A DNA stretch of 64,000 nucleotides from Zhihengliuella salsuginis (GCF_014651715.1 NZ_BMXK01000011.1:1-64000); one strand, 5' to 3'; positions 19,950 through 28,376 are shown, counted from the stretch's first letter. The notes: a model not told the origin generated them from the sequence alone. A program made the numbers and translations.

Positions 19950-21518
19950 TTGACCCCTGCCCGCAAACGGAGAGCAAACCGCCTCGCCGCCATCGGACCG
20001 GTCATGTACGCATCCGTCGGGCTCATCGCCGCCTTCGTCCTCTGGGCCTCGCTCTCCCCGGAGAGCCTCGGGCTGGCCATGGGATCCTCGATGAACTGGG
20101 TCGCCGAGACCGTCGGGTGGAGCTACCTGGTGGTCCCGCTGCTCTGCATCGGGCTCCTGATCTACCTGTTCTTCAGCCGGTACGGCGCGGTGCGACTCGG
20201 CCCCGACGACAGCCGGCCCGAGTACAGCACGTGGTCCTGGCTCGCGATGATCCTCGCCGCCGTCATGGGCATCGGGCTCGTCAGCTACGGCGTCGCCGAG
20301 CCGATCTCGCACTTCATGACGCCGCCCCACGGCCTGGCCGAGCCCGAGACGGCGGACGCCGCCGTCCGCGCGCTCCAGTTCAGCTACTTCGACTGGGGGC
20401 CGCACGCCTGGGCAGTGTTCGGCGTCTTCGGGCTGGCCATCGGCTACTCGACGCACCGCAAGGGCCGCCCGGGGCTGGTCTCCCCCATGCTGCGCCCGGT
20501 CCTGGGCCGTCTCGTCGACGGATGGCCCGGCAAGGCGATCGACGTGTTCGCCGTCATCGCCACCCTGTTCGGCACCACAACGTCGCTCGGTCTCGGCGCC
20601 TCCCAGATCAACGAGGGCCTCAGCCGCGTCTTCGGCCTGCCGAGCGGACTGCACGTCCAGATCATCATCATCGCGGTGATCACCGTCCTCTTCACGGTGT
20701 CCGCGCTGACAGGCGTCAGCCGGGGCATCAAGTACATCAGCCAGACCACCATGGCCGCCTCGGTGGTCATGGCCGTGTTCGTCCTGCTGGCCGGCCCGAC
20801 CAACTTCGTGACGAACCTCTTCTTCCGCTCGGTCGGCCAGTACTTCAACGACTTCTTCTCGGTCAGCCTCACGACGCCGACCACGGCCGACGACATGGCC
20901 TGGATGCAGTGGTGGACGTACTTCATGATGGCGTGGTGGCTCAGCTGGGGCGCCTTCGTGGGCGTCTTCCTCGCGAAGATCTCCCGCGGGCGCACACTCC
21001 GCCAGTTCGTTGCGGGCACGCTCGGCGTCCCGACCCTCGTGTTCTTCGCGTGGTTCGCCATCTTCGGCGGATCGGCGATCAGCTTCGACATGCGCGGTGC
21101 CGGGATCGGCGCGGCGACGGCCGAGAACATCAACTCGGCGTTCTTCGCGCTGCTCGAGCAGCTGCCCCTTACGCACTTGTTGTCGATCGTGACCGTGCTG
21201 CTCGTGGTGCTGTTCTTCATCTCCGGCGCGGACTCGAACACGTTCGTGCTGAGCACCCTCTCCTCCAACGGGGAACTCAACCCGAGCCGGCCCGTCCTCA
21301 CGCTCTGGGGCGTACTGACCGGTCTCTGCGCCGTGCTCCTGCTGATCGTGGGCGGGCTGAGCGCCCTGCAGCAGGCGGCGATGCTCTCCGCTCTGCCGTT
21401 CACGATCATCGTGGGACTGCTCGGCATCTCGCTGGTCCGCGAGCTGCATCAGGACCCGGAGTTCAAGCTCCTCCGCCGGGCCCGACTGCGCGAACTCGTC
21501 GACAAGGACGGGGGCTAG
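19950..21518 (+). CDS. BCCT family (betaine/choline/carnitine) transporter
   Basis: 522 residues, about 12 helices. Family motifs: WSWLAMILAAVMGIGLVSYGVAEP (TM3 region), FDWGPHAWAVFGVFGLAIGY, GLGASQINEGL and FFISGADSNTFVLS. These carriers import quaternary amines for osmoprotection or catabolism, driven by Na+ or H+. The TTG at 19950 is the best upstream start but lacks a clear ribosome binding site; an ATG at 20004 is a fallback. The 3' end overlaps the convergent thioesterase by 4 bp. Substrate cannot be assigned. Confidence 0.9.
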   Translation: MTPARKRRANRLAAIGPVMYASVGLIAAFVLWASLSPESLGLAMGSSMNWVAETVGWSYLVVPLLCIGLLIYLFFSRYGAVRLGPDDSRPEYSTWSWLAMILAAVMGIGLVSYGVAEPISHFMTPPHGLAEPETADAAVRALQFSYFDWGPHAWAVFGVFGLAIGYSTHRKGRPGLVSPMLRPVLGRLVDGWPGKAIDVFAVIATLFGTTTSLGLGASQINEGLSRVFGLPSGLHVQIIIIAVITVLFTVSALTGVSRGIKYISQTTMAASVVMAVFVLLAGPTNFVTNLFFRSVGQYFNDFFSVSLTTPTTADDMAWMQWWTYFMMAWWLSWGAFVGVFLAKISRGRTLRQFVAGTLGVPTLVFFAWFAIFGGSAISFDMRGAGIGAATAENINSAFFALLEQLPLTHLLSIVTVLLVVLFFISGADSNTFVLSTLSSNGELNPSRPVLTLWGVLTGLCAVLLLIVGGLSALQQAAMLSALPFTIIVGLLGISLVRELHQDPEFKLLRRARLRELVDKDGG

Positions 21519-21955
21519 CCGGCCGGCGGGGCCTCCACCTGGACGTGCTCGCGCGGAACGCGGTCACGCGTGTAGGTGATCTCCGTGTACCCGTGCGGAG
21601 CGGGCTGGCCGTCGTCGCCGAGGTTCACGAACACGAGCTTCTCGATCGTCAGGATCGACTGACGCGTGAACATGTTGCGCACCTCGGCCCGCATCGTCAG
21701 CGACGTCCGGCCGAAGTGCGTGGCAGTCAGCCCCATCTCGATCAGGTCGCCCTGCTTGGCCGAGCTGACGAAGTTGATCTCCGACATGTACTTGGTCACC
21801 GCGCGCCCGTTGCCGAGCTGGACGATCGCGTAGATCGCCGCCTCCTCGTCGATCCACCGCAGCAGCGACCCGCCGAAGAGGGTGCCGTTCGCATTCAGGT
21901 CCTCGGGGCGGACCCACTTGCGCGTGTGGAACGAGATGTCGCCCTTCTCTGCCAT
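21515..21955 (-). CDS. Acyl-CoA thioesterase (hotdog fold, YciA-like)
   Basis: 146 residues. The hotdog signature LNANGTLFGGSLLRWIDEEAA (residues 20-40) carries the Asn/Asp active-site positions, and SEINFVSSAKQGDLIEMG is the conserved second strand. Such enzymes hydrolyse acyl-CoA to free acid and CoA in the cytoplasm. It stands alone on the minus strand, converging on the BCCT gene. GGAGGAG precedes the ATG. Confidence 0.88.
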   Translation of the reverse strand: MAEKGDISFHTRKWVRPEDLNANGTLFGGSLLRWIDEEAAIYAIVQLGNGRAVTKYMSEINFVSSAKQGDLIEMGLTATHFGRTSLTMRAEVRNMFTRQSILTIEKLVFVNLGDDGQPAPHGYTEITYTRDRVPREHVQVEAPPAG

Positions 21956-22082
21956 GGTCAGCTCCTCCTTCGCAGCGCCGCCGTCGACGCCGAGCCTTCA
22001 CCCTAGCGCCGCCGCGGCGGCTGCGGCAGTCCTTCGCGCCCGAAATCACAGGCCCTGGCGTTGAACAGCACAGGTGAGGGAG

Positions 22083-22110
22083 TACGACGCCGGTGCGCAC
22101 CGGCGTCGTA
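22083..22110. terminator. Palindromic terminator of the pectin operon
   Basis: A perfect 28-bp palindrome (TACGACGCCGGTGC followed by its own complement), extended outwards by partly matching GTGAG/CTCAC arms (22073-22119). It lies about 45 bp beyond the stop of the esterase gene. Confidence 0.7.
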
Positions 22111-22154
22111 CCCCTCTCACCTACCGCTGGACTGGTCAGGCCCGGGCGAGCCTC

Positions 22155-24050
22155 TCAGGCGTAGCTGAGCAGGGCGACGCTGTCGGCCGAGGTGCGCGCC
22201 AAGTGCGGCGCCCAGCCGTCGCCGCCCGCGAGGTAGGCCGCGCCGGTGAACTCGGCGGCCTCCGCGACCGGCATCTGCGGCCGGTCGGCGGTGACGGACG
22301 AGCCCGGACCGCTGTTGTGGTGCTCGGCGAACCGGGCCGTTTTCCACGAGAAGCCGCTCATGTCCGTCCAGGGCGAGGCCTTGATGTGGTCGCCGAGCAC
22401 CGAGTCGCGGACCAGGACCTGCGCGATCGCGTCCGGGTCCCCGCCCGGGTGCCACGGCCGGCCCAGGTGCACGGTCCGGCGAGCGGCCGGCGAGGTGAAC
22501 TCGCAGCCGTCGAACAGGTAGCCGTGCTTGATGGACTTGTCCACGCTGTTCGCAGTGACGTAGCCGTTGTTGGACTCGCCGCGGTCGAGGGAGACGATCC
22601 GGCAGGCGTCGAACACGGCGGTGCCGCGGCCGAAGATGAAGTCCACATCGCCCTCGACGTAGCAGGAGTCGAACAGGAAGCGCGCCTGCACGCCGGTGGA
22701 CGGCGAATTGACGTAGAGCGTGTCCTGATTGCCCAGGCAGCGCACGTTCCGCAGCACCGAGTAGTCGCCCGCGAGCCGCAGCGCGACCGCCTGCCGGCTG
22801 GTGATCTCCGGGTGCGCGGCCTCGTCGAAGTCGTTCGCGAACGTCAGGTTCTCGGCGTGGAAGTACGCGGCGTCGACCCGGATGGACGTGCTGCCCGTGG
22901 TCCCGTACGTGCCGCCGTCCGGGTGCGGGGTGCCGGACGCGTTGTCAAAGACCAGCACCGTGTCCTGGGGCCGCTCGCCGAGGCCGAGGAACGTGATCCG
23001 CTGCTTGTCGGAGCGCACACGCACCACCTCGCGGTACGTCCCGGGTGCGATCCGGATGACGGTGCGCGTCCCGCTGTAGGACGGGACGGTGTCCACGGCG
23101 GCCTGTACGGACGCGAAGTCGCCGCCCGGGCCGACGTCGATCATCCGCACCTCGTCCACGGGTCGCTCCGGCGGCCAGTAGGTCTCGGCGAGCGGGTCGA
23201 CCTCCGCGTCGAGGCGCGTGAACCAGCTGCCCGGCGTGATGCCCTGGCCGACCAGGTCGCGGGCCACGAGCCGGGCGACGGCGAGCGCGCCGACGGCGTG
23301 GAAGTGCGTGTTGTCCTCCCGCCCGTCCGGGTACTGCGGGTGCACGCCCGGCTCGAGGTGCAGGAAGTGGGACAGCGTCCCCTCCGGCCCGAGCTGCTGC
23401 CACAGTTGCAGCGAGAGCTCGGTCAGGTCCACGATCGGCGTACCCGTGGCCGCGGCGAGCTCGCGCATCGCCCGCGGGTACTCGCCGTGGGACGTGCGGG
23501 AGTTGCCCGCCGAATCGAACCGCCGCCGTTCCACGGGGGTGGCGAGCACCGGCTGGCCGCCGGCGGCGCGCGCCCCGTCGATGTAGCGGGTCAGGTACTC
23601 CTTGTAGGTGGTGTCCGGGTCGGTGCCGCGGTCCGGATCGGAGACCTTCTCGTCGTTGTGGCCGAAGGAGATCAGCAGGGTGTCGCCGGCCTGCATCAGG
23701 GACAGCACGGTGTCCAGCTTGCCCGCGTCCGCGAAGCTCTTCGACGAGGCGCCGGACCACGCGTAGTCGAACACCGACGCCTTCTTGCCGGTCAGCAGCG
23801 CCAGGGCCTGCCCCCACCCGGTGCGCGGGCGCAGGTCGTGCTCGTAGGCGCTGGCCGTCGAGTCGCCGACCACGAAGACCACCGGGTAGTCCCGGGAGAC
23901 GCCCGCCGAGACCGCGGCACCGGTGGCGGGCGACGTCGTCGTGCCCGATGCCAGGGCGCCCGGGGCGCCGCTGCCGACGAGGACGGCGGAACCGGCGGCG
24001 AGGGTGAGGGTGCGCAGCACAGCGCGGCGCGAGATGGTCGAGATCTCCAT
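22155..24050 (-). CDS. Bifunctional exported pectin esterase: CE12-type acetylesterase fused to CE8-type methylesterase
   Basis: 631 residues. A twin-arginine-type signal (ISRRAVLR, residues 6-13) is followed by two catalytic modules. Module 1 (about 54-268) is an SGNH hydrolase of the rhamnogalacturonan acetylesterase type, with GDST (62-65), GHND (130-133) and the DxxH pair Asp246/His249. Module 2 (about 300-625) is a pectin methylesterase, with QAVAL (420-424), QDTL (442-445, Asp443), DFIFG (470-474, Asp470) and LGRPW (529-533, Arg531). It would strip acetyl and methyl groups from pectin outside the cell. It starts 3 bp after the pectate lyase stop, so the two are cotranscribed. Confidence 0.9.
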   Translation of the reverse strand: MEISTISRRAVLRTLTLAAGSAVLVGSGAPGALASGTTTSPATGAAVSAGVSRDYPVVFVVGDSTASAYEHDLRPRTGWGQALALLTGKKASVFDYAWSGASSKSFADAGKLDTVLSLMQAGDTLLISFGHNDEKVSDPDRGTDPDTTYKEYLTRYIDGARAAGGQPVLATPVERRRFDSAGNSRTSHGEYPRAMRELAAATGTPIVDLTELSLQLWQQLGPEGTLSHFLHLEPGVHPQYPDGREDNTHFHAVGALAVARLVARDLVGQGITPGSWFTRLDAEVDPLAETYWPPERPVDEVRMIDVGPGGDFASVQAAVDTVPSYSGTRTVIRIAPGTYREVVRVRSDKQRITFLGLGERPQDTVLVFDNASGTPHPDGGTYGTTGSTSIRVDAAYFHAENLTFANDFDEAAHPEITSRQAVALRLAGDYSVLRNVRCLGNQDTLYVNSPSTGVQARFLFDSCYVEGDVDFIFGRGTAVFDACRIVSLDRGESNNGYVTANSVDKSIKHGYLFDGCEFTSPAARRTVHLGRPWHPGGDPDAIAQVLVRDSVLGDHIKASPWTDMSGFSWKTARFAEHHNSGPGSSVTADRPQMPVAEAAEFTGAAYLAGGDGWAPHLARTSADSVALLSYA

Positions 24051-24053
24051 GGT

Positions 24054-25427
24054 CTACTCCCCCGCCGTGAAGATCGGGCCCGTGCCGTCGGCGAGCAGTG
24101 CCGGGACCGCTTGAGCCGCGTGCACGGTGGTCCGCCGCTCGGGTGTCCACGAGTCGTCGCGGCCGAGCTGCGTCTCGGCGTCGGCGGCGTCGTTGTGGGC
24201 GCCGAGCAGGTCGACCTTCCGGCCGTTGATGACGTTGCCGTCCGTGAAGACGACGTCGCCGCGCCAGTTCTTGAGCACGGTGGCGGCGTCGGCGTCGCCG
24301 GTGATCGCGTTGTCCGTGGCGTGCAGGTGCGATTCCGCCCCGACTCCGAAGAGGTAGCTGTAGGCGACCGGGGAGTCGTCGGTGGTGACGAAGTGGTTGT
24401 TGTAGACGTCCACCTGACCGTAGCGGACGCGCGGGGCGCGCTGGCCGATGTCCTTGAAGACGTTGTGGTGGAGAGTGACCTTGAGGTTGCCGGGGTCCCC
24501 GCGGGTCGGCGAGTCCGTGGAGCCGATGAGCATCAGCTTGTCGTGGTCCTCGAAGCGGTTGTAGGACATAGTCACGTAGGTGGAGCCGTTGGTGACGTCG
24601 ACCGCGCCGTCGTGCACCTGGTAGGTGCGGCCGAAGTACTCGGGCAGCTCGTCGTCGAAGTTCGGGGCGTCGGTGAACGTGTTGTGGTCCAGCCAGACGT
24701 TCTCGGTGCCGTTGATGATCTGCAGCAGGTCGTACTCGCTGTTCCAGTTGCCGGAGTCGCCGTCGGTCGGGTCCCAGGCGGGGAAGCAGTCGCGGGAGTC
24801 GCTGATGGTCAGATTGCGGATGATCACGTTCTGCTCGCCGCTGGCCCGCAGCGCGGCGCCGGTGATGCCGGCGTCCGCGTCGGCGCCGACGATCGTGGTG
24901 TTCGACGGGATGTCCCAGCGAATCCAGTTCTTCTGGTTCTCGGCCGCGGCGTCGCGGGCCTCCTCGAGCGCGCCGTGCGGCTCCTGATCCCACCCCCAGT
25001 TCTCGGGCGAGTACGCCTCGAGGTACTGCTCGAAGTCGTAGCCGGTGCCCTCCGCGTAGGCGTCGCAGGACTGCGGCGTCCCGTCCGGGCCCTCGTTGCC
25101 GTCGATCACGCCGTGGACCCGGATGATCTTCGGGGCGTCGCCCGCCTCGGCGAAGGCGGCGAGCAGCCCGGCGCGGGAGTCGACGTCGTAGACGTGCTCG
25201 TCGGCGGCGGCGGCGCCGCCCGTGGTGCCGGCGCCGGCTGATCCCCACCCGTCGTTTCCGCCCAGCGTCTGGCGTTCGAGGGCGGCTCCGGCGGTCTGGC
25301 CCTGCGCGGCCGCCTGGCCGTCGGGCGCCGCGCCCGCCGGGCCGGCCGCGACGGTGGCGGCGATGAGGGCGGCCGACAGCGTCGTCGCCACCAGTCCAGC
25401 CGTTCGAATGCTCCTGTTGGTTCGCAT
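24054..25427 (-). CDS. Secreted pectate lyase (polysaccharide lyase family 1)
   Basis: 457 residues from the ATG at 25427 (GGAAGAAG upstream). A Sec signal peptide ends near AAGPAGAA (about residues 27-34). The parallel beta-helix shows WLDHNTFTDAP, the Ca-binding FDDELPEYFGRTYQVHDGAVDVTNGS, YVTMSYNRFEDHDKLMLIGS and the catalytic-region HHNVFKDIGQRAPRVRYG containing the conserved Arg. It cleaves de-esterified polygalacturonan by beta-elimination. The esterase gene follows directly, and a CRP-like site lies about 95 bp upstream. Confidence 0.92.
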   Translation of the reverse strand: MRTNRSIRTAGLVATTLSAALIAATVAAGPAGAAPDGQAAAQGQTAGAALERQTLGGNDGWGSAGAGTTGGAAAADEHVYDVDSRAGLLAAFAEAGDAPKIIRVHGVIDGNEGPDGTPQSCDAYAEGTGYDFEQYLEAYSPENWGWDQEPHGALEEARDAAAENQKNWIRWDIPSNTTIVGADADAGITGAALRASGEQNVIIRNLTISDSRDCFPAWDPTDGDSGNWNSEYDLLQIINGTENVWLDHNTFTDAPNFDDELPEYFGRTYQVHDGAVDVTNGSTYVTMSYNRFEDHDKLMLIGSTDSPTRGDPGNLKVTLHHNVFKDIGQRAPRVRYGQVDVYNNHFVTTDDSPVAYSYLFGVGAESHLHATDNAITGDADAATVLKNWRGDVVFTDGNVINGRKVDLLGAHNDAADAETQLGRDDSWTPERRTTVHAAQAVPALLADGTGPIFTAGE

Positions 25428-25520
25428 GCTCACTTCTTCCATCGTTGGAATCCTCATGGACGGCGATCAGCGCGCATCGCGCGGAGCCCCGCATCGCCCG
25501 CCCCACCGGACGCGACGGGC

Positions 25521-25536
25521 TGTGATTCAGATCACG
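25521..25536. promoter_or_regulatory. CRP/GlxR-type operator upstream of pectate lyase
   Basis: TGTGATTCAGATCACG fits the TGTGA-N6-TCACA consensus with one mismatch in the last position. It lies 94 bp before the pectate lyase start. A second site before the peptide transporter (61591-61606) matches it at 14 of 16 positions. Confidence 0.65.
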
Positions 25537-25634
25537 ACTGATCGATGTTCAGGAAGCTATCAGCAAGCGCATTCCCGCAGACAGGGGTAATGCACCTTCA
25601 GCAAGGCACGAGTCCCTCAGGGTTGCCCGCGCCT

Positions 25635-25656
25635 TCCGGGGCCGACCCGCCCCGGA
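25635..25656 (-). terminator. Hairpin after the LysE gene
   Basis: TCCGGGGC (25635-25642) and GCCCCGGA (25649-25656) form a perfect 8-bp stem with a 6-nt loop, 5 bp beyond the LysE stop codon. No T-run is present. Confidence 0.5.
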
Positions 25657-25660
25657 GGGG

Positions 25661-26296
25661 TCAGGCGAGCGCGATCCGCTCGACGAACAGGACGACGCCG
25701 ATCGCGACCATCGCGGCACCGGACAGACGGGAGACGACCCGCGCCGCCGCCGGGCGCGCGCCCAGGACGCGGCGGGCCGCGAGCCCGACCGAGGCGTAGA
25801 CGGCGGCGCAGCTGACCAGGTGCACGACCCCGAGGGCGCCGATCTGCCCGGCGACAGGCCACGCGCCGGCCGCGTCGGTGAACTGCGGCAGCAGGGCCAC
25901 GAAGAGGAGGAACACCTTGGGGTTCAGGCCGCTGATCCCCGCGCCCTTGAGGAACTGGCGCGGGACGCCGGCACCGCCGGCCGGAAGCCCGGCAGGAGCC
26001 GCCCCCAGCGACGGGACGGCCGGGCGCGCGATCGTGCCGACCCCGAGCCAGACGAGGTAGGCGCAGCCGGCGGCCGTGAGGGTCGTCAGCGCCCACGGGT
26101 GAGCGGCCAGCAGCGCCCCGACACCCGCGGCGACGAGCCCGACCACGAGCAGGTGCCCCGAGAGCAGACCGCCCACCGCGGGCGCGACCGACCGGTGGCG
26201 GATGCCCGCGCTCATCGCATACGCCCAGTCGGCGCCGGGCGTGACGACGAAGAGCGCCGACACCATCCAGAACGCGACAACAGTCTGAGCCTCCAA
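25661..26296 (-). CDS. LysE/RhtB family amino acid exporter
   Basis: 211 residues, six predicted helices. The family signature is present: FVVTPGADWAYAMSAGIRHRSVAPAVGGLLSGHLL near the N-terminus and GISGLNPKVFLLFVALLPQF in the middle. It exports amino acids or homoserine-like compounds across the membrane. An Lrp-type regulator is divergent about 120 bp away and probably senses the exported amino acid. Confidence 0.92.
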   Translation of the reverse strand: MEAQTVVAFWMVSALFVVTPGADWAYAMSAGIRHRSVAPAVGGLLSGHLLVVGLVAAGVGALLAAHPWALTTLTAAGCAYLVWLGVGTIARPAVPSLGAAPAGLPAGGAGVPRQFLKGAGISGLNPKVFLLFVALLPQFTDAAGAWPVAGQIGALGVVHLVSCAAVYASVGLAARRVLGARPAAARVVSRLSGAAMVAIGVVLFVERIALA

Positions 26297-26402
26297 CGAA
26301 CCCGCCCCTCTCCGGGCCGCCCCGTGCGGCCCACTGAGGAGACTAGGCGGGAACGGCCCGAAGGTGTTCTCAACTTCTGCTGCGAAATCCCGGCTTCTGG
26401 GG

Positions 26403-26418
26403 GATAATTTTGCACATG
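26403..26418 (+). promoter_or_regulatory. Leaderless promoter of the Lrp gene
   Basis: GATAAT (26403-26408) lies 7 bp before the ATG at 26416, so transcription should begin at or next to the start codon. No ribosome binding site is present. Confidence 0.6.
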
Positions 26419-26883
26419 GACCGCATCGACCGGAAAATTCTTGCCGAGCTGCAGCGCGATGGGCGATTAACCATCACCGAGCTGGCGGAGCGCGTCCAGC
26501 TCAGCGTCTCGCCGTGCCACCGCCGACTGCGGGCCCTGGAGCGCTCCGGGGCCATCGCCGGGTACCGCGCCCACCTGGACGCGTCCGTCCTGGGGCTCAC
26601 GTTCGACGCGCTGGTGTTCGTCAACATGAGCACCACGGCTCGGGAGAGGATCGAGGCGTTCGAACAGGCTGTGGCGGAGATCGAGTACGTCGTCCAGGCG
26701 CAGCGGCTCTTCGGCAGCCCGGACTACCTGCTGCGCGTCGTCGCGGCGGACCTGCCGCACTTCCAGCGACTCTACGACGACGAGCTCACGAGGCTTCCCG
26801 GGGTGCAGAACCTCAGCTCGACACTCGTCATGAAGAGCGTCGTCGAGCAGCGCGACCTGCCGCTCGACGGGGTGAAGCGCTAG
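26416..26883 (+). CDS. Lrp/AsnC family transcriptional regulator
   Basis: 155 residues from ATG 26416. N-terminal HTH (MDRIDRKILAELQRDGRLT followed by ELAERVQLSVSPCHRRLRALE) and a C-terminal RAM ligand domain (FGSPDYLLRVVAADLPHFQRLYDD). Lrp proteins bind amino acids and adjust their transport. Divergent from the LysE exporter, its likely target. Its 3' end overlaps the convergent XRE gene by 4 bp. Confidence 0.93.
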   Translation: MDRIDRKILAELQRDGRLTITELAERVQLSVSPCHRRLRALERSGAIAGYRAHLDASVLGLTFDALVFVNMSTTARERIEAFEQAVAEIEYVVQAQRLFGSPDYLLRVVAADLPHFQRLYDDELTRLPGVQNLSSTLVMKSVVEQRDLPLDGVKR

Positions 26884-27086
26884 TCCTCGACCCACTCCAG
26901 GATGTCGCCGGGCTGGCATTCGAGGACCCGGCAGATGGCCTCCAGGGTGCTGAAGCGGATAGCCTTGGCGCGCCCGTTCTTGAGCACCGCGACGTTGGCC
27001 GGGGTCAGACCGACCCGCTCGGCGAATTCCCCGACGCCCATCTTCCGCTTGGCGAGTTCGACGTCGATCCGCACGACGATGGCCAT
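26880..27086 (-). CDS. Small Cro/CI-type HTH protein (YozG-like)
   Basis: 68 residues: a single HTH (MGVGEFAERVGLTPANVAVLKNGRAKAI) with the C-terminal RVLECQPGDILEWVE typical of the YozG group. Its ATG overlaps the TGA of the DUF2975 gene (ATGA). The pairing of a DUF2975 membrane protein with a mini XRE regulator recurs in many Gram-positive genomes (B. subtilis yoaS-yozG). It probably binds the palindrome in front of the operon. Confidence 0.9.
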   Translation of the reverse strand: MAIVVRIDVELAKRKMGVGEFAERVGLTPANVAVLKNGRAKAIRFSTLEAICRVLECQPGDILEWVED

Positions 27087-27568
27087 CAGATGACCCCTTC
27101 CATGTCGGCACGGAGCGTGGTGGCCTGGCGCAGCAGCGCGCGCATCACGACGACCAGCAGGAAGACGACGACCCCGGCGAGTGCCAGGATGCCGATGATC
27201 AGCACCACGCCCGGCGGGATGTCGGCGTCCGTGAACCTGGCGAGGTAGCCCATCACCGCCGCGAAGCCGCACCACAGCACGAGGGCGGCACCCAGGGCCC
27301 ACAGGATGCCGTCGACCCACCGGAAGGCGTCCTCGGTGAAGATGCTGCCGGCCCGCACCATCGACAGCAGCCGCCACGTGCAGAACGCGATGACCTGGAT
27401 GCACGCGGCGCCGACGACCACGAGCACGGGGATCGGCAGGGAGCCGTCATTCTGGGCCGCCTCGTGCAGGAATGTCGCGACCATCAGGACCTGGACGGCC
27501 AGGAGACCGGCGAACAGGAGAGCCAGCAGTAAGCGCAGCGGCGTGACGATTCGATCGACTTTCATCAT
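27086..27568 (-). CDS. DUF2975 membrane protein (YoaS-like)
   Basis: 160 residues with four predicted helices (about 9-31, 47-67, 88-108, 119-143). The segment between helices 2 and 3, SMVRAGSIFTEDAFRWVDGI, is characteristic of DUF2975. Function is unknown. It is first in a two-gene operon with the small HTH protein, behind a promoter overlapped by a palindrome. Confidence 0.88.
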   Translation of the reverse strand: MMKVDRIVTPLRLLLALLFAGLLAVQVLMVATFLHEAAQNDGSLPIPVLVVVGAACIQVIAFCTWRLLSMVRAGSIFTEDAFRWVDGILWALGAALVLWCGFAAVMGYLARFTDADIPPGVVLIIGILALAGVVVFLLVVVMRALLRQATTLRADMEGVI

Positions 27569-27575
27569 GCAACCG

Positions 27576-27610
27576 ATTCTCGATCATTACCTATCGAAAG
27601 TCAATAGGTA
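27576..27610 (-). promoter_or_regulatory. Promoter and operator of the DUF2975-XRE operon
   Basis: Minus strand: -35 TTGACT (27604-27599), 17 bp, -10 GAGAAT (27581-27576). A perfect palindrome TACCTAT-N9-ATAGGTA (27588-27610) covers the -35 box. This is the expected layout for autorepression by the small HTH protein. Confidence 0.65.
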
Positions 27611-27727
27611 TTGCGCGTGCACCAGGATGCGCCGCCCGCTTGCCGCGCCGCCAGACCGATTGAGCCTGAGGTACAGACGTGAGCCTGAGAACCAGACACC
27701 CCCTGGGTCATCTACCCAGGCTTTTTC
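27611..27727 (+). ncRNA. Candidate small RNA with tandem repeat and terminator
   Basis: No protein gene fits this gap. On the plus strand two 19-bp units, each beginning TGAGCCTGAG (27661-27679 and 27680-27698; 15 of 19 identical), precede a rho-independent terminator at 27702-27727 (CCTGGGT-N5-ACCCAGG then CTTTTTC). The terminator points away from both neighbouring minus-strand genes, so something on the plus strand must end here or have ended here. A weak promoter (TTACCT-N16-TATTGC, ending 27615) lies just upstream. The transcript is inferred. Confidence 0.35.
27702..27727 (+). terminator. Rho-independent terminator, plus strand
   Basis: Stem CCTGGGT/ACCCAGG (27702-27708 and 27714-27720), loop CATCT, then CTTTTTC. 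The T-run is on the plus strand only, although flanking genes are on the minus strand. Confidence 0.75.
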
Positions 27728-27785
27728 GCGCGCTGGGCGGCGGGGCGAGCCGGGGCCGCAGTGCACCCCGCCGGAGACGCGAAAA

Positions 27786-27811
27786 GCCCGGCCCCCGCGC
27801 GGGGACCGGGC
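27786..27811 (-). terminator. Rho-independent terminator of hpt
   Basis: GCCCGG-C-CCCC and GGGG-A-CCGGGC (27786-27811) form a near-perfect stem with a GCGC loop. On the minus strand it is followed by CTTTTCGCG. It lies 14 bp past the hpt stop. Confidence 0.75.
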
Positions 27812-27824
27812 CGTCCGGATCGGG

Positions 27825-28376
27825 CTACTGGTAGACGTGCGGTGCCAGCGTGCCGATGAAGTCCAGGTTCCGGTACTTCTCGGAGAAGTCCAAGCCGTAG
27901 CCGACCACGAACTCGTTCGGGCAGTCGAACCCGACGTACTTCACGTCGATCTCGACCTTCGCGGCCTCCGGCTTGCGCAGCAGGGTGCAGATCTCGACCG
28001 AGGCCGGGCCGCGGGAGATCAGGTTGGACTTCAGCCAGGACAGGGTCAGGCCGGAGTCGATGATGTCCTCGACGATCAGGACGTGCTTGCCCATGAGGTC
28101 GGTGTCGAGGTCCTTCAGGATGCGGACCACGCCGGAGCTGGTGGTGCCGGACCCGTAGGAGGACACGGCCATCCAGTCCATGTTCACGTGCGAGTGCAGC
28201 GCGCGCGCCAGGTCGGCCATGACCATGACGGCACCCTTGAGGACGCCGACGACCAGGATGTCGCGCCCCTCGTAGTCCCGGTCGATCTGGACGGCCAGCT
28301 CGGCGATCTTGTCCTGAATCTGTTCCTTGGTGTAGAGCACGTGTGCCAGATCGGCGCTGACGTCGTTCGAATCCAC
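27825..28376 (-). CDS. hpt: Hypoxanthine phosphoribosyltransferase
   Basis: 183 residues. Salvages hypoxanthine and guanine with PRPP. The PRPP motif [14 protein letters not shown], the flexible-loop [11 protein letters not shown] and the C-terminal [17 protein letters not shown] are intact. Downstream of tilS by 85 bp and followed by a good terminator. In related genomes ftsH normally comes next; here a 17-kb accessory segment intervenes. Confidence 0.95.
   Translation of the reverse strand: MDSNDVSADLAHVLYTKEQIQDKIAELAVQIDRDYEGRDILVVGVLKGAVMVMADLARALHSHVNMDWMAVSSYGSGTTSSGVVRILKDLDTDLMGKHVLIVEDIIDSGLTLSWLKSNLISRGPASVEICTLLRKPEAAKVEIDVKYVGFDCPNEFVVGYGLDFSEKYRNLDFIGTLAPHVYQ

Noticed and set aside
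22945-25506. Long Arg-rich frame antisense or shifted to the pectin genes
   Set aside because: High-G+C shadow frame. The true frames carry signal peptides and all catalytic motifs of PL1, CE12 and CE8.
28360-28376. A tRNA T-loop-like string (GTTCGAATCC)
   Set aside because: It is the start of the hpt coding sequence. No acceptor, D or anticodon stem can be built around it.
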